Shown here: in pieces, positions 55,754-64,000 of the stretch
Layout: every line of letters begins with the position of its first letter
Position numbering within the stretch: position 1 is the stretch's first letter
Assembly: GCF_036549475.1 (NCBI RefSeq)
Contig: NZ_JAZHLI010000004.1
Coordinates: 1-64,000 of the forward strand
DNA length: 64,000 nucleotides
Origin: Aurantimonas sp036549475
GTDB lineage: Bacteria; Pseudomonadota; Alphaproteobacteria; Rhizobiales; Rhizobiaceae
Direction: 5' to 3'
Program-made: the position numbers and the translations under genes
Notes under the pieces: model-generated
Database searches by the model: none
Told to the model about the DNA's origin: nothing
The model's input: the letters and a program-made list of their open reading frames with translations, nothing else

Positions 55754-56446
55754 TCAGAAGTCGAGCTGGACGTAGTGATGGACCGGCGGCAGGCCGCGCA
55801 CGCGCTCGTTCAGCAGTGGCCGGAAGGACGGGCGCGACTTGATCCGCATGTACCAGTCTTTTGCCGACGGCTCATTCTCCCAGGGAATCTCGCCGAGATA
55901 GTCGAGGATCGAAAGTTCGGCCGCCGCCGCCAGATCGGCATAGGAAAGCCGCGGGCCGGCCAGCCAGTCGCGGCTTTCGGCGAGCCAGCCGAGATAGCGC
56001 AGATGGTGCTTCAGATTGGCCCGCGCCGCGCGGATCGCCGAAGCGTCCGGGGGGCCGCCGCCGGCTTCGGCGCTCATCTCCAGCTTGAATACCCGCTCGC
56101 GGACGAGATAGCGCGTGACCTCGCTGTCGAGCTTGCCGAGGAACCATTCGGTCAGCCGCCGCACCTCGGCCCGTTCCAGCGGCTTTTCCGGCAACAGCCG
56201 CTTGTCGCGCTGGAAGACGCCGCGGGTCTCGTCGAGATATTCGCTCGCCACCGTCGCGCCGACGATCGCCGGGCCGTCATCCTCCAGCATGACCGGAAGG
56301 GTCGCGGCCGGGTTGAGCGCCAGGAAGTCGCGCCGCTTCTCCCACGGTCGCTCCTCCAGGTATTCGGCCCGCTCGCCATATTCCCCGAGGACGAGCCGCA
56401 CGAAACGCGAGGCGGCGGACATCGGATGATGGTGTAGCTTCAGCAT
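55754..56446 (-). CDS. glutathione S-transferase family protein
   Basis: A 230-residue protein. The thioredoxin-fold domain begins MLKLHHHPMSAASRFVRLVLGEYG and has NPAATLPVMLEDDG with the cis-Pro and glutathione loop ATVASEYLDE; the helical domain has SYADLAAAAELSILDYLG. The start at 56446 fits the domain start; longer upstream reading has no homology. It is 58 bases upstream of queG in the same orientation and could be co-transcribed. Confidence 0.85.
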   Translation of the reverse strand: MLKLHHHPMSAASRFVRLVLGEYGERAEYLEERPWEKRRDFLALNPAATLPVMLEDDGPAIVGATVASEYLDETRGVFQRDKRLLPEKPLERAEVRRLTEWFLGKLDSEVTRYLVRERVFKLEMSAEAGGGPPDASAIRAARANLKHHLRYLGWLAESRDWLAGPRLSYADLAAAAELSILDYLGEIPWENEPSAKDWYMRIKSRPSFRPLLNERVRGLPPVHHYVQLDF

Positions 56447-56761
56447 GCGGTTGGATCTGGTGCTCTCTGGACGGATCACCCGCGCACGGGATGCCCCAAT
56501 TGGAAGGTTCAATGGCGCCCCTCGGGACGTCGCCGCGCCATTGTCGCAGCCACTCGTCAATGGACTCTCAACGGGTCTGCCTTTGCTTTGGGCGAGATAG
56601 CCGGATTTGCCTGTCCGGCAAGCACGCGGGACCCCCTTGCGCGGCGATCGACGCTGCCGACACACTGCACCCCGATTCCGGCATGCGCATGGCGAAGGTC
56701 GTTTCCCTATGCCAAAGGATCGGGTAGAGGGCGCGAGAAGACGCAGGGCAGGGGGATCGTC
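56447..56761. other. divergent promoter region of the GST and uppP genes
   Basis: About 315 bases between divergent genes. No RNA gene, repeat or clear operator seen. Confidence 0.4.
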
Positions 56762-57649
56762 ATGGATATCGGAGCCGTCGGCGACGCCGTCATTCTGGGC
56801 ATCACGGAAGGGCTGACCGAGTTTCTGCCGGTCTCCTCCACGGGCCACATCCTGCTGCTGGGCCATTTCCTCGGCTTCCAGTCCACGGCCCGCAGTTTCG
56901 AGGTCCTCATCCAGCTCGGTGCGATCCTGGCGATCCTGATCGTCTATTTCGGCCGGCTCTGGCGGATCTTCGTCACCCTGCCAACGAGTGCCCGCAGCCG
57001 CCGCTTCACTGCCGGCATCCTGCTCGCCTTCCTGCCGGCGGCCTTCGTCGGGGTGCTGGCCCACGACTTCATCAAGACCATCCTGTTCGAGACGCCGATG
57101 GTCATCTGCGTGGCGCTCATCGTCGGCGGCATCCTGCTCCTGGTCATCGACCGCATGCCGCGGGTGGTGCGCTACGACGACGTCATGGACTATCCGCTGT
57201 CGCTCTGCCTGAAGATCGGCATCTTCCAGTGCCTCGCCATGATCCCGGGCACCTCGCGATCCGGCGCGACGATCGCCGGTTCGTTGCTGATGGGCACCGA
57301 CAAGCGTTCGGCGGCCGAATTCTCGTTCTTTCTGGCCATGCCGACCATGCTCGGCGCCTTTACCTACGACCTCGCCAAGAACCGCGACCTCCTGTCCCCG
57401 GACGATATAGAGCTGATCGTCATCGGCTTTGTCATGGCCTTTATCTCTGCCCTCTTCGTCGTGCGCCACCTGCTCGACTTCGTCTCCCGCCACGGCTTCG
57501 CCGTCTTCGCGTGGTGGCGCATCGGGGTCGGCCTTCTCGGCATGGTTCTGCTCCTGGTGCTGCCCGAGCAGCCCGACACGCAGGCCCCCGAGCCCCAGGC
57601 CGCGGCCCTGTCGCAGCCGGCCGCGGTCGACGCCTCGGCCGACCGCTAG
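56762..57649 (+). CDS. uppP: undecaprenyl-diphosphatase UppP (BacA)
   Basis: A 295-residue polytopic inner-membrane enzyme that removes one phosphate from undecaprenyl diphosphate to recycle the cell-wall lipid carrier. Both family motifs are intact: GLTEFLPVSSTGHILL near residue 17 and PGTSRSGATIAGSLLMG near 175, holding the catalytic Glu, Ser and Arg. About eight helices. A Pro/Ala-rich tail of about 25 residues follows the last helix. It is convergent with the TauE/SafE gene. Confidence 0.95.
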   Translation: MDIGAVGDAVILGITEGLTEFLPVSSTGHILLLGHFLGFQSTARSFEVLIQLGAILAILIVYFGRLWRIFVTLPTSARSRRFTAGILLAFLPAAFVGVLAHDFIKTILFETPMVICVALIVGGILLLVIDRMPRVVRYDDVMDYPLSLCLKIGIFQCLAMIPGTSRSGATIAGSLLMGTDKRSAAEFSFFLAMPTMLGAFTYDLAKNRDLLSPDDIELIVIGFVMAFISALFVVRHLLDFVSRHGFAVFAWWRIGVGLLGMVLLLVLPEQPDTQAPEPQAAALSQPAAVDASADR

Positions 57650-57665
57650 ACGGTTACAACGGCTG

Positions 57666-58454
57666 TCACAGGAGCCCGGTCACGCCGCGCCGCAGGAGGT
57701 CGAGCGAGATGACGACCAGGATCGTCGTGAGCACGAAGCGGAACAGCCGCTCGTCGATGCGCCGCAACAGTGCCGTGCCGGCGAGGGTGCCGGCAAATCC
57801 CGTGACGACCATCGCCGCGATCAGGGGCGCATAGGCGGTCAGCCCGATTCCCAGGGCGAAGAAGGCGACGCTCTTGAACAGGTGCTGGAGGAAGGTCGTC
57901 GCCGCCAGCGTCGCGACGAGTTCCGACCGGTCGTCGAAGGCCTTGGCGAAGAAGGCTGCGTTGATCGGCGCCGTCGCCCCGACAAACATCGACAGGAAGG
58001 TCGTGAACAGGCCGGCGAGCGCGAAGCCGGGCGGCCCGATCCGGCCGATCGCCGGCAGCTTCGCCAAAGCGAGAACCAGGATGAACGCCCCGAGCGTGGT
58101 CTGCAGCAGGGCTTCCGGCAGGGTCACGACGAAGCGCGCGCCAATCAGCGCGCCCAGCGCCGCCCCGACGAGGAACGGCACCAGGGCCCGGACCGCCACC
58201 GCCCGTCGCTGCACCAGCACGCGGCCGAGATTGGAGGCGAGCTGCACCAGCCCGTGCACGGGAATCAGCACGGCGACCGGCAGCACCGTGCTCATGATGG
58301 CGAGGAGCGACAGGCCGCCGCCGATGCCGAAGGCGGCCGTGGCGGCCGAGGTGAAGAAGCTCGCCACGACGAGCATGAGGGCCGTGCCGGCCGCAAGACC
58401 CGGCGGAAGCAGCGCCACGGCCATGCCGGTCAGCCGGTCACGGCCGCAGGGCAT
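57666..58454 (-). CDS. TauE/SafE family membrane transporter
   Basis: A 262-residue protein (252 if translation begins at the ATG at 58424, MAVALLPPG) with eight hydrophobic helices in two similar halves, each opening with a short Gly-rich loop (FGIGGGLSLLA; FVGATAPINAAFFA). The family is assumed to export sulfite, sulfonates or other small anions. Neither candidate start has a strong ribosome-binding site; the shorter fits helix 1 better. It ends 17 bases from uppP on the opposite strand and starts near the end of the NDUFA9-like gene, with which it may be co-transcribed. Confidence 0.82.
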   Translation of the reverse strand: MPCGRDRLTGMAVALLPPGLAAGTALMLVVASFFTSAATAAFGIGGGLSLLAIMSTVLPVAVLIPVHGLVQLASNLGRVLVQRRAVAVRALVPFLVGAALGALIGARFVVTLPEALLQTTLGAFILVLALAKLPAIGRIGPPGFALAGLFTTFLSMFVGATAPINAAFFAKAFDDRSELVATLAATTFLQHLFKSVAFFALGIGLTAYAPLIAAMVVTGFAGTLAGTALLRRIDERLFRFVLTTILVVISLDLLRRGVTGLL

Positions 58455-58471
58455 CGCGGCGCTGCAACGGC

Positions 58472-59476
58472 TCAGACCGCTTCGTCGTCCGGCATCCGGA
58501 CGCCGCCGGCCTGGGGCTGCGGCTGGGTGAACTGGCCGTGCGGGCGAAATCGGACCAGATAGGTCGGCAGGATCGCGTCGATGGTGCGCGGCCGGATGCC
58601 GAAGGCCTCCAGCGTGCGGCCTTCGCGGATTGCCGCCTCGGACACGACATTGTCGGTCTGGAGCTGCGTGACCTGATCCGGGGTCAGCGGCGCGCCGGGC
58701 AGGAAGCGCATCACCCGGGCCATCGAACTCGCGGCGCCGAAGGGGATCGAGACGAAATGGCGCTTGCGCTCGATGATGCGCAGCATCTCCTCCATCAGCT
58801 GGCGGAAGGTCAGCACCTCCGGTCCGCCGAGCTCGTAGATCCGGCCGCCGGCGACCTTGCCGTCCACCGTGTCGGCGATCGCCTCGGCGACGTCGCCCAC
58901 ATAGACCGGCTGGAACTTCGTCTTGCCGCCGCCGATCAGCGGCAGGAACGGCGAGAACCGCGCCATGTCGGCGAAGCGGTTGAAGAACTGGTCCTCGGCG
59001 CCGAAGATGATGGACGGGCGCACGATGGTGGCGCCGGGAATGGTCTCCAGCACAGCCTTCTCGCCGAGCGCCTTGGTGCGCGCATACTCCGACCCGGACT
59101 GCTCGTCGACGCCGATGGCCGAAATCTGCGTCATCCCGGCGCCGATCCTGGCGGTCGCCTCGGCCACCGTGCGGGCGCCGAAGGACTGCAGCGCATCAAA
59201 GCTCTGCTGGCCGCTCTGGGCGAGGATCCCGACGAGATTGACCACATGGTCGGCGCCCTCGACCGCCCGCCCGACGGACCAAGGATAGCGCAGATTGGCC
59301 TGGATCGGCATGATCTGGCCCATATTGCCGTTCGGCTGCAGGTGATAGGCGAGATCCGGCCGCCTGCAGGCGACGCGGATGCGATGGCCGCGGCGGGCCA
59401 GCGCCTGCGTCAGATAGCGGCCGACGAAGCCCGACCCGCCGAACACCACCACCGTCTTGTTCGTGTCGACACTCAT
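58472..59476 (-). CDS. complex I NDUFA9 subunit family protein
   Basis: A 334-residue atypical SDR. The NAD(P)-binding motif is VVVFGGSGFVGRYL at residues 9-22; VNLVGILAQ, SAIGVDEQS and SEYARTKALGEKAV (YxxxK) follow, with IIFGAEDQFFNRFA typical of the NDUFA9 branch. In mitochondria NDUFA9 is a complex I accessory subunit; alphaproteobacterial homologues are found with complex I in some species. A Pro/Gln-rich tail ends the protein. No nuo genes lie in this window. Confidence 0.9.
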   Translation of the reverse strand: MSVDTNKTVVVFGGSGFVGRYLTQALARRGHRIRVACRRPDLAYHLQPNGNMGQIMPIQANLRYPWSVGRAVEGADHVVNLVGILAQSGQQSFDALQSFGARTVAEATARIGAGMTQISAIGVDEQSGSEYARTKALGEKAVLETIPGATIVRPSIIFGAEDQFFNRFADMARFSPFLPLIGGGKTKFQPVYVGDVAEAIADTVDGKVAGGRIYELGGPEVLTFRQLMEEMLRIIERKRHFVSIPFGAASSMARVMRFLPGAPLTPDQVTQLQTDNVVSEAAIREGRTLEAFGIRPRTIDAILPTYLVRFRPHGQFTQPQPQAGGVRMPDDEAV

Positions 59477-59919
59477 CGTAGTTCAAGCTCCTGCCTTGCC
59501 GCCGCCGTCGCCCGGTGTTCCGCCGGGCAGGGCCGGATGATTCGCGCCAACCGGCGCGGGGCCCTGTCCGCCGCGTCATAGCCGGTCTGTGGCCGCAGGT
59601 GAAGGCGCCGGGCTGCTGTCGCCCGTCGCATTTCCCGGCGGTTGCTGCCATTGCATGCCCGCGCGGCTTCACGTCTTCGCCGGAGATGGCGCAGGCGGTA
59701 TTCCGCAAGCCCCGCGTCGAAGGACCACGCCGGTCCCCGGCAGGCAGCCCGAGACGGCCGCGTATCGCCGACTGGAATGCGACCTCGATACCTCCCCGAC
59801 GAGCCCGGCATCAGCCGCCGATTCCGGGCAGTCCGGAGGGTCCCAAGCCACGCGAACCCCTGATCTGCCGCGCCGCGAAAGAGAAATCGCGGACCGCCGC
59901 CAAACTTCGCGAAACTGCG
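59477..59919. other. intergenic region before tRNA-Leu
   Basis: About 440 bases upstream of the NDUFA9-like gene and of tRNA-Leu. Several short frames exist but none has a ribosome-binding site with a plausible protein. Confidence 0.4.
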
Positions 59920-59948
59920 TTGACAGCGACCCGGCCGCCCTCTAATGC
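59920..59948 (+). promoter_or_regulatory. sigma-70-type promoter of tRNA-Leu
   Basis: TTGACA (59920-59925), an exact 17-base spacer and TAATGC (59943-59948), ten bases before the tRNA 5' end. The best promoter match I noticed in the window. Confidence 0.8.
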
Positions 59949-59958
59949 TCCGCGCCGT

Positions 59959-60043
59959 GCCCAGGTGGCGGAATTGGTAGACGCGCACGGTTCAGGTCCG
60001 TGTGCCGCGAGGCGTGGAGGTTCGAGTCCTCTCCTGGGCACCA
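59959..60043 (+). tRNA. tRNA-Leu(CAG)
   Basis: An 85-base tRNA with a complete cloverleaf: acceptor GCCCAGG / CCTGGGC, discriminator A and encoded CCA; anticodon stem CACGG / CCGTG around TTCAGGT (anticodon CAG); a long variable arm typical of leucine tRNAs (GCCGCGAGGCG region); and T-arm GGAGGTTCGAGTCCTCT. It reads CUG codons, the main leucine codon in G+C-rich genomes. Confidence 0.96.
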
Positions 60044-60394
60044 TTCCCCTGTTCGAGATGATCCGAAGTGATCCGAACAGTAGCCAAAACCCCCGAAATT
60101 GTTGAAGTATTGATCCGGCCTCGTCCGGGCTGTGGGTGCCCGGAAGGTGCGTTGGCAGCTTGTTGGTATGCGCTCGCTAAAGCGGCGGCATCCGATACCG
60201 GCAAACGCATGCCCGGATAGCCCTGTCCCATACGCAAATCGTGGCTTTCAGGCCCTCGGATCGTCCCTTCGACGGATGGTCGCGGCGGCAGTCGGATTCC
60301 CTTTGGTCATGTCGCGGTCTTGATTCGCATCAAGCCACATTCCGCTGCGTCTGCTAGGATGGGTCGTCAACAACCCGGCCGTAAGGTGACCAGC
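60044..60394. other. intergenic region between tRNA-Leu and the YARHG gene
   Basis: About 350 bases. tRNA 3' flanks often hold integrated elements, but no duplicate of the tRNA 3' end and no integrase sequence is seen here. Confidence 0.4.
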
Positions 60395-60685
60395 ATGACC
60401 CTGCAGATCGGAAAATTCTTGCGCGCGACTCTCATCGTGGTTACCGGCATCTCATGTGTCGGCGTGTCGCCGGCTGTGGCGCAAAACTATCGCGGCATGA
60501 GCTGTTACGAACTCTGGTATGCCCGAAACGTCATCTACGCCGACAAGGGGTATTGCTTCGAGACCCGTCGTGCCCGAGAGGAATTCGGCCGCAACTGCTT
60601 TCCGCCCTACGGCGAGTTGACGGCCTCCGAGCAGCGGCGGGTCGCCGAGATCCAGCGATGGGAGCGCCGGAAGGGCTGTCGCTAG
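60395..60685 (+). CDS. exported YARHG domain protein
   Basis: A 96-residue precursor. A signal peptide (about 1-30, LRATLIVVTGISCVGVSPAVAQ) is followed by one YARHG domain: CYELWYARNVIYADKGYCF, FGRNCFPPYGELT and a final helix AEIQRWERRKGC. Four Cys (CYEL, YCF, NCF and the penultimate Cys) could form two disulfides. YARHG domains are extracellular or periplasmic modules of unknown function. The ATG at 60395 has AAGGTG eight bases upstream. Confidence 0.82.
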   Translation: MTLQIGKFLRATLIVVTGISCVGVSPAVAQNYRGMSCYELWYARNVIYADKGYCFETRRAREEFGRNCFPPYGELTASEQRRVAEIQRWERRKGCR

Positions 60686-61261
60686 GCGGCCGGTTGCCGG
60701 CGACAGATTGACGCGAAGGTCGTTCGACGAGCCGGCGCCGCAGGCCTAAGTCTTCTTGTCGCAGCGCGAGGCTCAACCGGTCATGGGCCTGGCGCAGCTT
60801 GGTGTCCCTCGTTCCGCCAGGCAGCTTGTCCGGCGGGTCGAAGAGTTTGGCAGACAGTCTACATCGCGCTCACGCGGATATGCGGCATCCTCACCCCCCA
60901 ACGAACCATCGCGCATGGCTGGGCTCCATCTGGTCGAGGCCCCGTTCGGCACCGACAGCCCCGCAGATCGCTGTCGGCCCGGCGGGGTGACACCAATCAT
61001 GTTCGGACCTGTATCGGCCTGAAGAAAGAGTGCCGCCCTCCGTCCCATGTGATCCGATCGGTGGCGCCCCCTTGCCGGATCGCGCCTGCATATGTTCGTC
61101 TCCCGCGGTCAGCCTCGGCCTTGGTTCGTAAGGCACAAGGGCGAATTGCGGTCGCGCGACCGGCCGGTGGTGGCCATGGCCGTTAAAATTTTGGTACGGT
61201 CTTTTGTCTCAAGGCGTTATGCGGCATTGAGCTTCATGGTGGGCACCGTGAAGGAGGAAGA
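60686..61261. other. upstream region of the formate dehydrogenase operon
   Basis: About 575 bases with no convincing gene. An A/T-rich patch around 61183-61207 (GTTAAAATTTTGG) is the likeliest promoter area for fdhB; no specific regulator site could be assigned. Confidence 0.4.
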
Positions 61262-62941
61262 ATGGCGGTGCGGGAGCTTCGACCACGGGATCGTGGGCCC
61301 AAGGGACGGGAACTCGACGAGGCGGCGTGGTCGGACATACGGGAACTCCTCGGCGAACGGCCGCGGCGACGGGACCTTCTCATCGAACATCTGCATCTGG
61401 TTCAGGACCGGTTCGGCTGCCTGAGTGCCGCCCATTTGCGGGCCCTGGCCGAGGAAATGCGGCTGTCCCAGGCGGAAGTCTACGAGGTGGCGTCCTTCTA
61501 CGACCATTTCGACGTGGTGCGCGAAGGCGAGGCGAAGCCGGCGCCGCTGACCATCCGGGTCTGTGATTCGATCAGCTGTGCGCTGGCCGGTGCGGAATCG
61601 GTGATCGGCGAGCTGCAGGCCGGCGTCGATCCGGCCGCCATCCGCGTGGTGCGCGCGCCCTGCATGGGCCGTTGCGCCGGCGCGCCGGCGGCCCGTCTGG
61701 GGGACCGGGAGGTGGATCATGCCACCCCCGACGGCCTGCGCGCCATGGCCGCGGCCGGCGAGACCGGCGTCAATGTGCCCGAATACACCCATCTCGCCGC
61801 CTACCTGAAGGCCGGCGGCTACAAGCTGCTGAACAAGATCCGCGACGGCGCGACCCCGGTCGAATCGCTGCTCGGGACCCTGCAGGACGCAAGTCTGCGC
61901 GGGCTTGGCGGCGCCGGCTTTCCGGCCAGCAAGAAATGGGGATTCGTGCGGTCCTATCCGGGACCCCGCCTGATGACCATTAATGGCGACGAGGGCGAGC
62001 CCGGTACGTTCAAGGACCGCTATTATCTGGAGAGCGACCCGCACCGCGCGCTGGAAGGCGCCCTGATCGCCGCCCATGCGGTGGAGGCGGAGCGCATCTA
62101 CTTCTACATGCGCGACGAATATCCGGCGGTGCTGCATATCCTGCGCACCGAGATCGCGGCGCTCGAGGCCGGCGGCATCGTCACGCCCGGCTTCATCGAA
62201 CTGCGCCGGGGCGCCGGCGCCTATATCTGCGGCGAGGAAAGCGCGATGCTGGAGAGCATCGAGGGCAAGCGCGGCCTGCCGCGCCATCGCCCGCCCTATA
62301 TTGCCGAGGTCGGCCTGTTCGGGCGCCCGACGCTGAACCACAATGTCGAGACGCTGTGGTGGCTCCGCGATATCGTCGAAAAGGGCGCGGACTGGTTTGC
62401 CGGGCTGGGCAGCCCGGGCCATCCGGGCATTCGCTCCTGGTCGGTTTCGGGCCGGGTGCGCGACCCCGGCGTCAAGCAGGCGCCGGCAGGCGTCACTGTG
62501 CGCGAGCTGATCGAGGACTATTGCGGCGGCATGACCGAGGGCCATGCGTTCAAGGCCTATCTGCCGGGCGGCGCGTCCGGCGGCATCCTGCCCGCCGCCA
62601 TGGGCGACATCCCGCTGGATTTCGGCGGCGAGCTGGCGCAGCAGGGCGCCTTCATCGGCTCCCATGCGGTGGTGATCTTCTCGGATCGCGACAACATCAG
62701 GGGCGTGGCACTCAACCTCCTGCGCTTCTTCGAGCACGAAAGCTGCGGCCAGTGCACGCCCTGCCGGGAGGGCACCGGCAAGTTGGTGTCGCTGCTCGAG
62801 ACGAAGGGGCCGATCGACGAGACGGCCATCCGCGATCTGGAGACCGTGCTGCGCGACGCCTCGATCTGCGGCCTCGGCCAGGCCGCGCCCAATCCGGTCA
62901 ACCATCTTCTGACGCATTTTCGTGAGGATCTGTCGCAATGA
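61262..62941 (+). CDS. fdhB: NAD-dependent formate dehydrogenase beta subunit (NuoE-NuoF fusion)
   Basis: A 559-residue diaphorase subunit. Residues 1-160 are NuoE-like with a thioredoxin-fold [2Fe-2S] site (CDSISC and CMGRC). Residues 190-555 are NuoF-like: FMN/NADH motifs GLGGAGFPASKKW, NGDEGEPGTFKDR and GAYICGEESAML, and a [4Fe-4S] site in ESCGQCTPCREGTGK with a final Cys near ICGLGQ. The fused layout matches Fdh1B of methylotrophic alphaproteobacteria, where electrons from formate go to NAD. GGAGG precedes the ATG. Its stop overlaps the fdhA start (ATGA), so the subunits are co-translated. Confidence 0.9.
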   Translation: MAVRELRPRDRGPKGRELDEAAWSDIRELLGERPRRRDLLIEHLHLVQDRFGCLSAAHLRALAEEMRLSQAEVYEVASFYDHFDVVREGEAKPAPLTIRVCDSISCALAGAESVIGELQAGVDPAAIRVVRAPCMGRCAGAPAARLGDREVDHATPDGLRAMAAAGETGVNVPEYTHLAAYLKAGGYKLLNKIRDGATPVESLLGTLQDASLRGLGGAGFPASKKWGFVRSYPGPRLMTINGDEGEPGTFKDRYYLESDPHRALEGALIAAHAVEAERIYFYMRDEYPAVLHILRTEIAALEAGGIVTPGFIELRRGAGAYICGEESAMLESIEGKRGLPRHRPPYIAEVGLFGRPTLNHNVETLWWLRDIVEKGADWFAGLGSPGHPGIRSWSVSGRVRDPGVKQAPAGVTVRELIEDYCGGMTEGHAFKAYLPGGASGGILPAAMGDIPLDFGGELAQQGAFIGSHAVVIFSDRDNIRGVALNLLRFFEHESCGQCTPCREGTGKLVSLLETKGPIDETAIRDLETVLRDASICGLGQAAPNPVNHLLTHFREDLSQ

Positions 62942-64000
62942 CCGATACGATCACCTTCACCCTCGACGGCCGGTCCGTCGCCGCCGAGGCCGGCGAAACC
63001 ATCTGGGACGTGGCCAAGCGCGAGGGCACGCGCATCCCGCATCTGTGCCATGTCGACATGCCGGGCTACCGGCCCGACGGCAATTGCCGCGCCTGCATGG
63101 TGGAGGTCGACGGCGAGCGCGTGCTCGCCGCGTCCTGCATCCGCAAACCCGCCGAGGGCATGGTCGTGCACACCGCCACCGAGCGTGCGGTCAAGTCGCG
63201 CCAGATGGTGGTGGAGCTCCTTGCCAGCAACATGCGCCCACCCGAGGAAGGCCCGGACAACCAGTCGATGTTCTGGGACTGGGCCTCGTCCATGGGCGTC
63301 GCGGGCAGCGACCGCTTCCCGTCGAAATTCGCCGACGGCCATGTGCCGGCCGAATTCGACGTCACCAATCCGGCCATTGCGGTCAACATGGATGCCTGCA
63401 TCACCTGCGGCGCCTGCGTGCGCGCCTGCCGCGAGGTTCAGGTCAACGACGTCATCGGCATGGCCCAGCGCGGCAACCGTGCGGTGCCGGTCTTCGACAT
63501 CCACGACCCGATGGGCCTGTCCACCTGCGTGACCTGCGGCGAGTGCGTCCAGGCCTGCCCGACCGGCGCGCTCTACGAGAAGTCCCTGATGGACGGGGCG
63601 GGCACCACCCGCGCGGTCCAGGAGTTCGACAAGGTCGTCGACAGCGTCTGTCCGTTCTGCGGCGTCGGCTGCCAGACCAGTGTCGCGGTCAAGGACAACC
63701 GCATCGTCCAGGTCGACGGCCGCGACGGCTACGCCAACGAGAACCGTCTCTGCGTGAAGGGCCGCTTCGGCTTCGACTATGCCATGTCGCCCGAACGCCT
63801 GACGAAGCCGCTGATCCGGCGCGACGACGCGCCGAAGGCCGGCGACATCGACATGCGCAACGTCGATCCGCTGACCGTCTTCCGCGAGGCGAGCTGGGAA
63901 GAGGCGATGGCGCGCGCCGCCGGCGGGCTCACATCGATCATGAAGGACCATGGCGGCCAGGCGCTGGCCGGCTTCGGTTCGGCCAAGGGGTCCAACGAGG
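62938..64000 (+). CDS. fdhA: formate dehydrogenase alpha subunit, N-terminal part (continues past the window)
   Basis: The first 354 residues of a molybdenum- or tungsten-bis-pterin enzyme that oxidises formate to CO2; no stop codon before the window end. Order of domains: plant-type [2Fe-2S] ferredoxin domain (1-78; CHVDMPGYRPDGNCRACM and a later Cys), NADH dehydrogenase-like His/Cys region, two [4Fe-4S] sites (CITCGACVRACREVQ; CVTCGECVQACPTG), and the start of the molybdopterin domain with CPFCGVGCQTSV. The active-site Cys or Sec lies beyond the window. The ATG overlaps the fdhB stop. Family and neighbour point to the Fdh1A type. Confidence 0.92.
   Translation, partial: MTDTITFTLDGRSVAAEAGETIWDVAKREGTRIPHLCHVDMPGYRPDGNCRACMVEVDGERVLAASCIRKPAEGMVVHTATERAVKSRQMVVELLASNMRPPEEGPDNQSMFWDWASSMGVAGSDRFPSKFADGHVPAEFDVTNPAIAVNMDACITCGACVRACREVQVNDVIGMAQRGNRAVPVFDIHDPMGLSTCVTCGECVQACPTGALYEKSLMDGAGTTRAVQEFDKVVDSVCPFCGVGCQTSVAVKDNRIVQVDGRDGYANENRLCVKGRFGFDYAMSPERLTKPLIRRDDAPKAGDIDMRNVDPLTVFREASWEEAMARAAGGLTSIMKDHGGQALAGFGSAKGSNE

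Noticed and set aside
59959..60394. Integrated element at tRNA-Leu
   Set aside because: The tRNA is intact, and no second copy of its 3' end or integrase is found in the following 4 kb.

Overview
The window reads as chromosome from a high-G+C alphaproteobacterium, most likely of the order Hyphomicrobiales (Rhizobiales). Supporting genes are dnaK/dnaJ with pmtA-type phospholipid methyltransferases beside them, a polyhydroxyalkanoate (PHA) depolymerase with TGC-rich PhaR-type boxes, an NDUFA9-like protein, a LOV/HisKA_2 histidine kinase, a glutathione-dependent formaldehyde pathway and an Fdh1-type NAD-linked formate dehydrogenase. No genus can be named from sequence alone.

Region 1 (about 0.1-11.8 kb) is accessory DNA with visibly lower G+C than the rest. 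On its left is a 3' half of tRNA-Ser(CGA) and on its right a 5' half of tRNA-Arg, each broken at the anticodon loop where tRNA-directed integrases cut. Inside are a four-gene signalling operon (c-haem DUF3365 protein, membrane hybrid histidine kinase, lone response regulator, HisKA-REC-adenylate cyclase), a phage-type SNF2 helicase, a tyrosine-integrase gene collapsed by an internal deletion, a small secreted helical protein, and a PAS-GGDEF-EAL c-di-GMP gene split by one in-frame amber codon. This looks like a decayed integrated element that brought second-messenger genes.

Region 2 (12-34.9 kb) is backbone: hrpB, a ynjBCD-type ABC importer whose ATPase gene carries a fold-back insertion that looks like a sequence artefact, an SDR, an HhH-GPD protein, an HdeD protein, an FMN reductase, two tandem PmtA-like methyltransferases, dnaJ, an acyltransferase, dnaK with a heat-shock-type promoter, a 24-residue membrane peptide, a bifunctional PBP1A, a MipA/OmpV porin-like protein, an M20 dipeptidase and the formaldehyde operon frmA-fghA.

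Region 3 (35.5-48.7 kb): polA, a LOV histidine kinase followed by overlapping pyrF, a DUF1330 protein, phaZ with a long Lys/Ala/Pro-rich histone-like tail, malate synthase G (glcB), a TAXI-type TRAP receptor, a lytic transglycosylase and a glutathione transferase.

Region 4 (48.9-64 kb): a zinc-ribbon protein, a paired GNAT-C39 peptidase and RimK-like ATP-grasp ligase (a little-characterised peptide-modification pair), vapBC, an operon of queG, a pentapeptide-like repeat protein and an SDR, a second GST, uppP, a TauE/SafE permease, the NDUFA9-like gene, tRNA-Leu(CAG) with a consensus promoter, a YARHG protein, and fdhB-fdhA, the latter running off the window end. Formaldehyde oxidation (frmA, fghA) and formate oxidation (fdhBA) together give a complete C1 dissimilation route. 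PhaZ and malate synthase point to storage-polymer and C2 carbon use.
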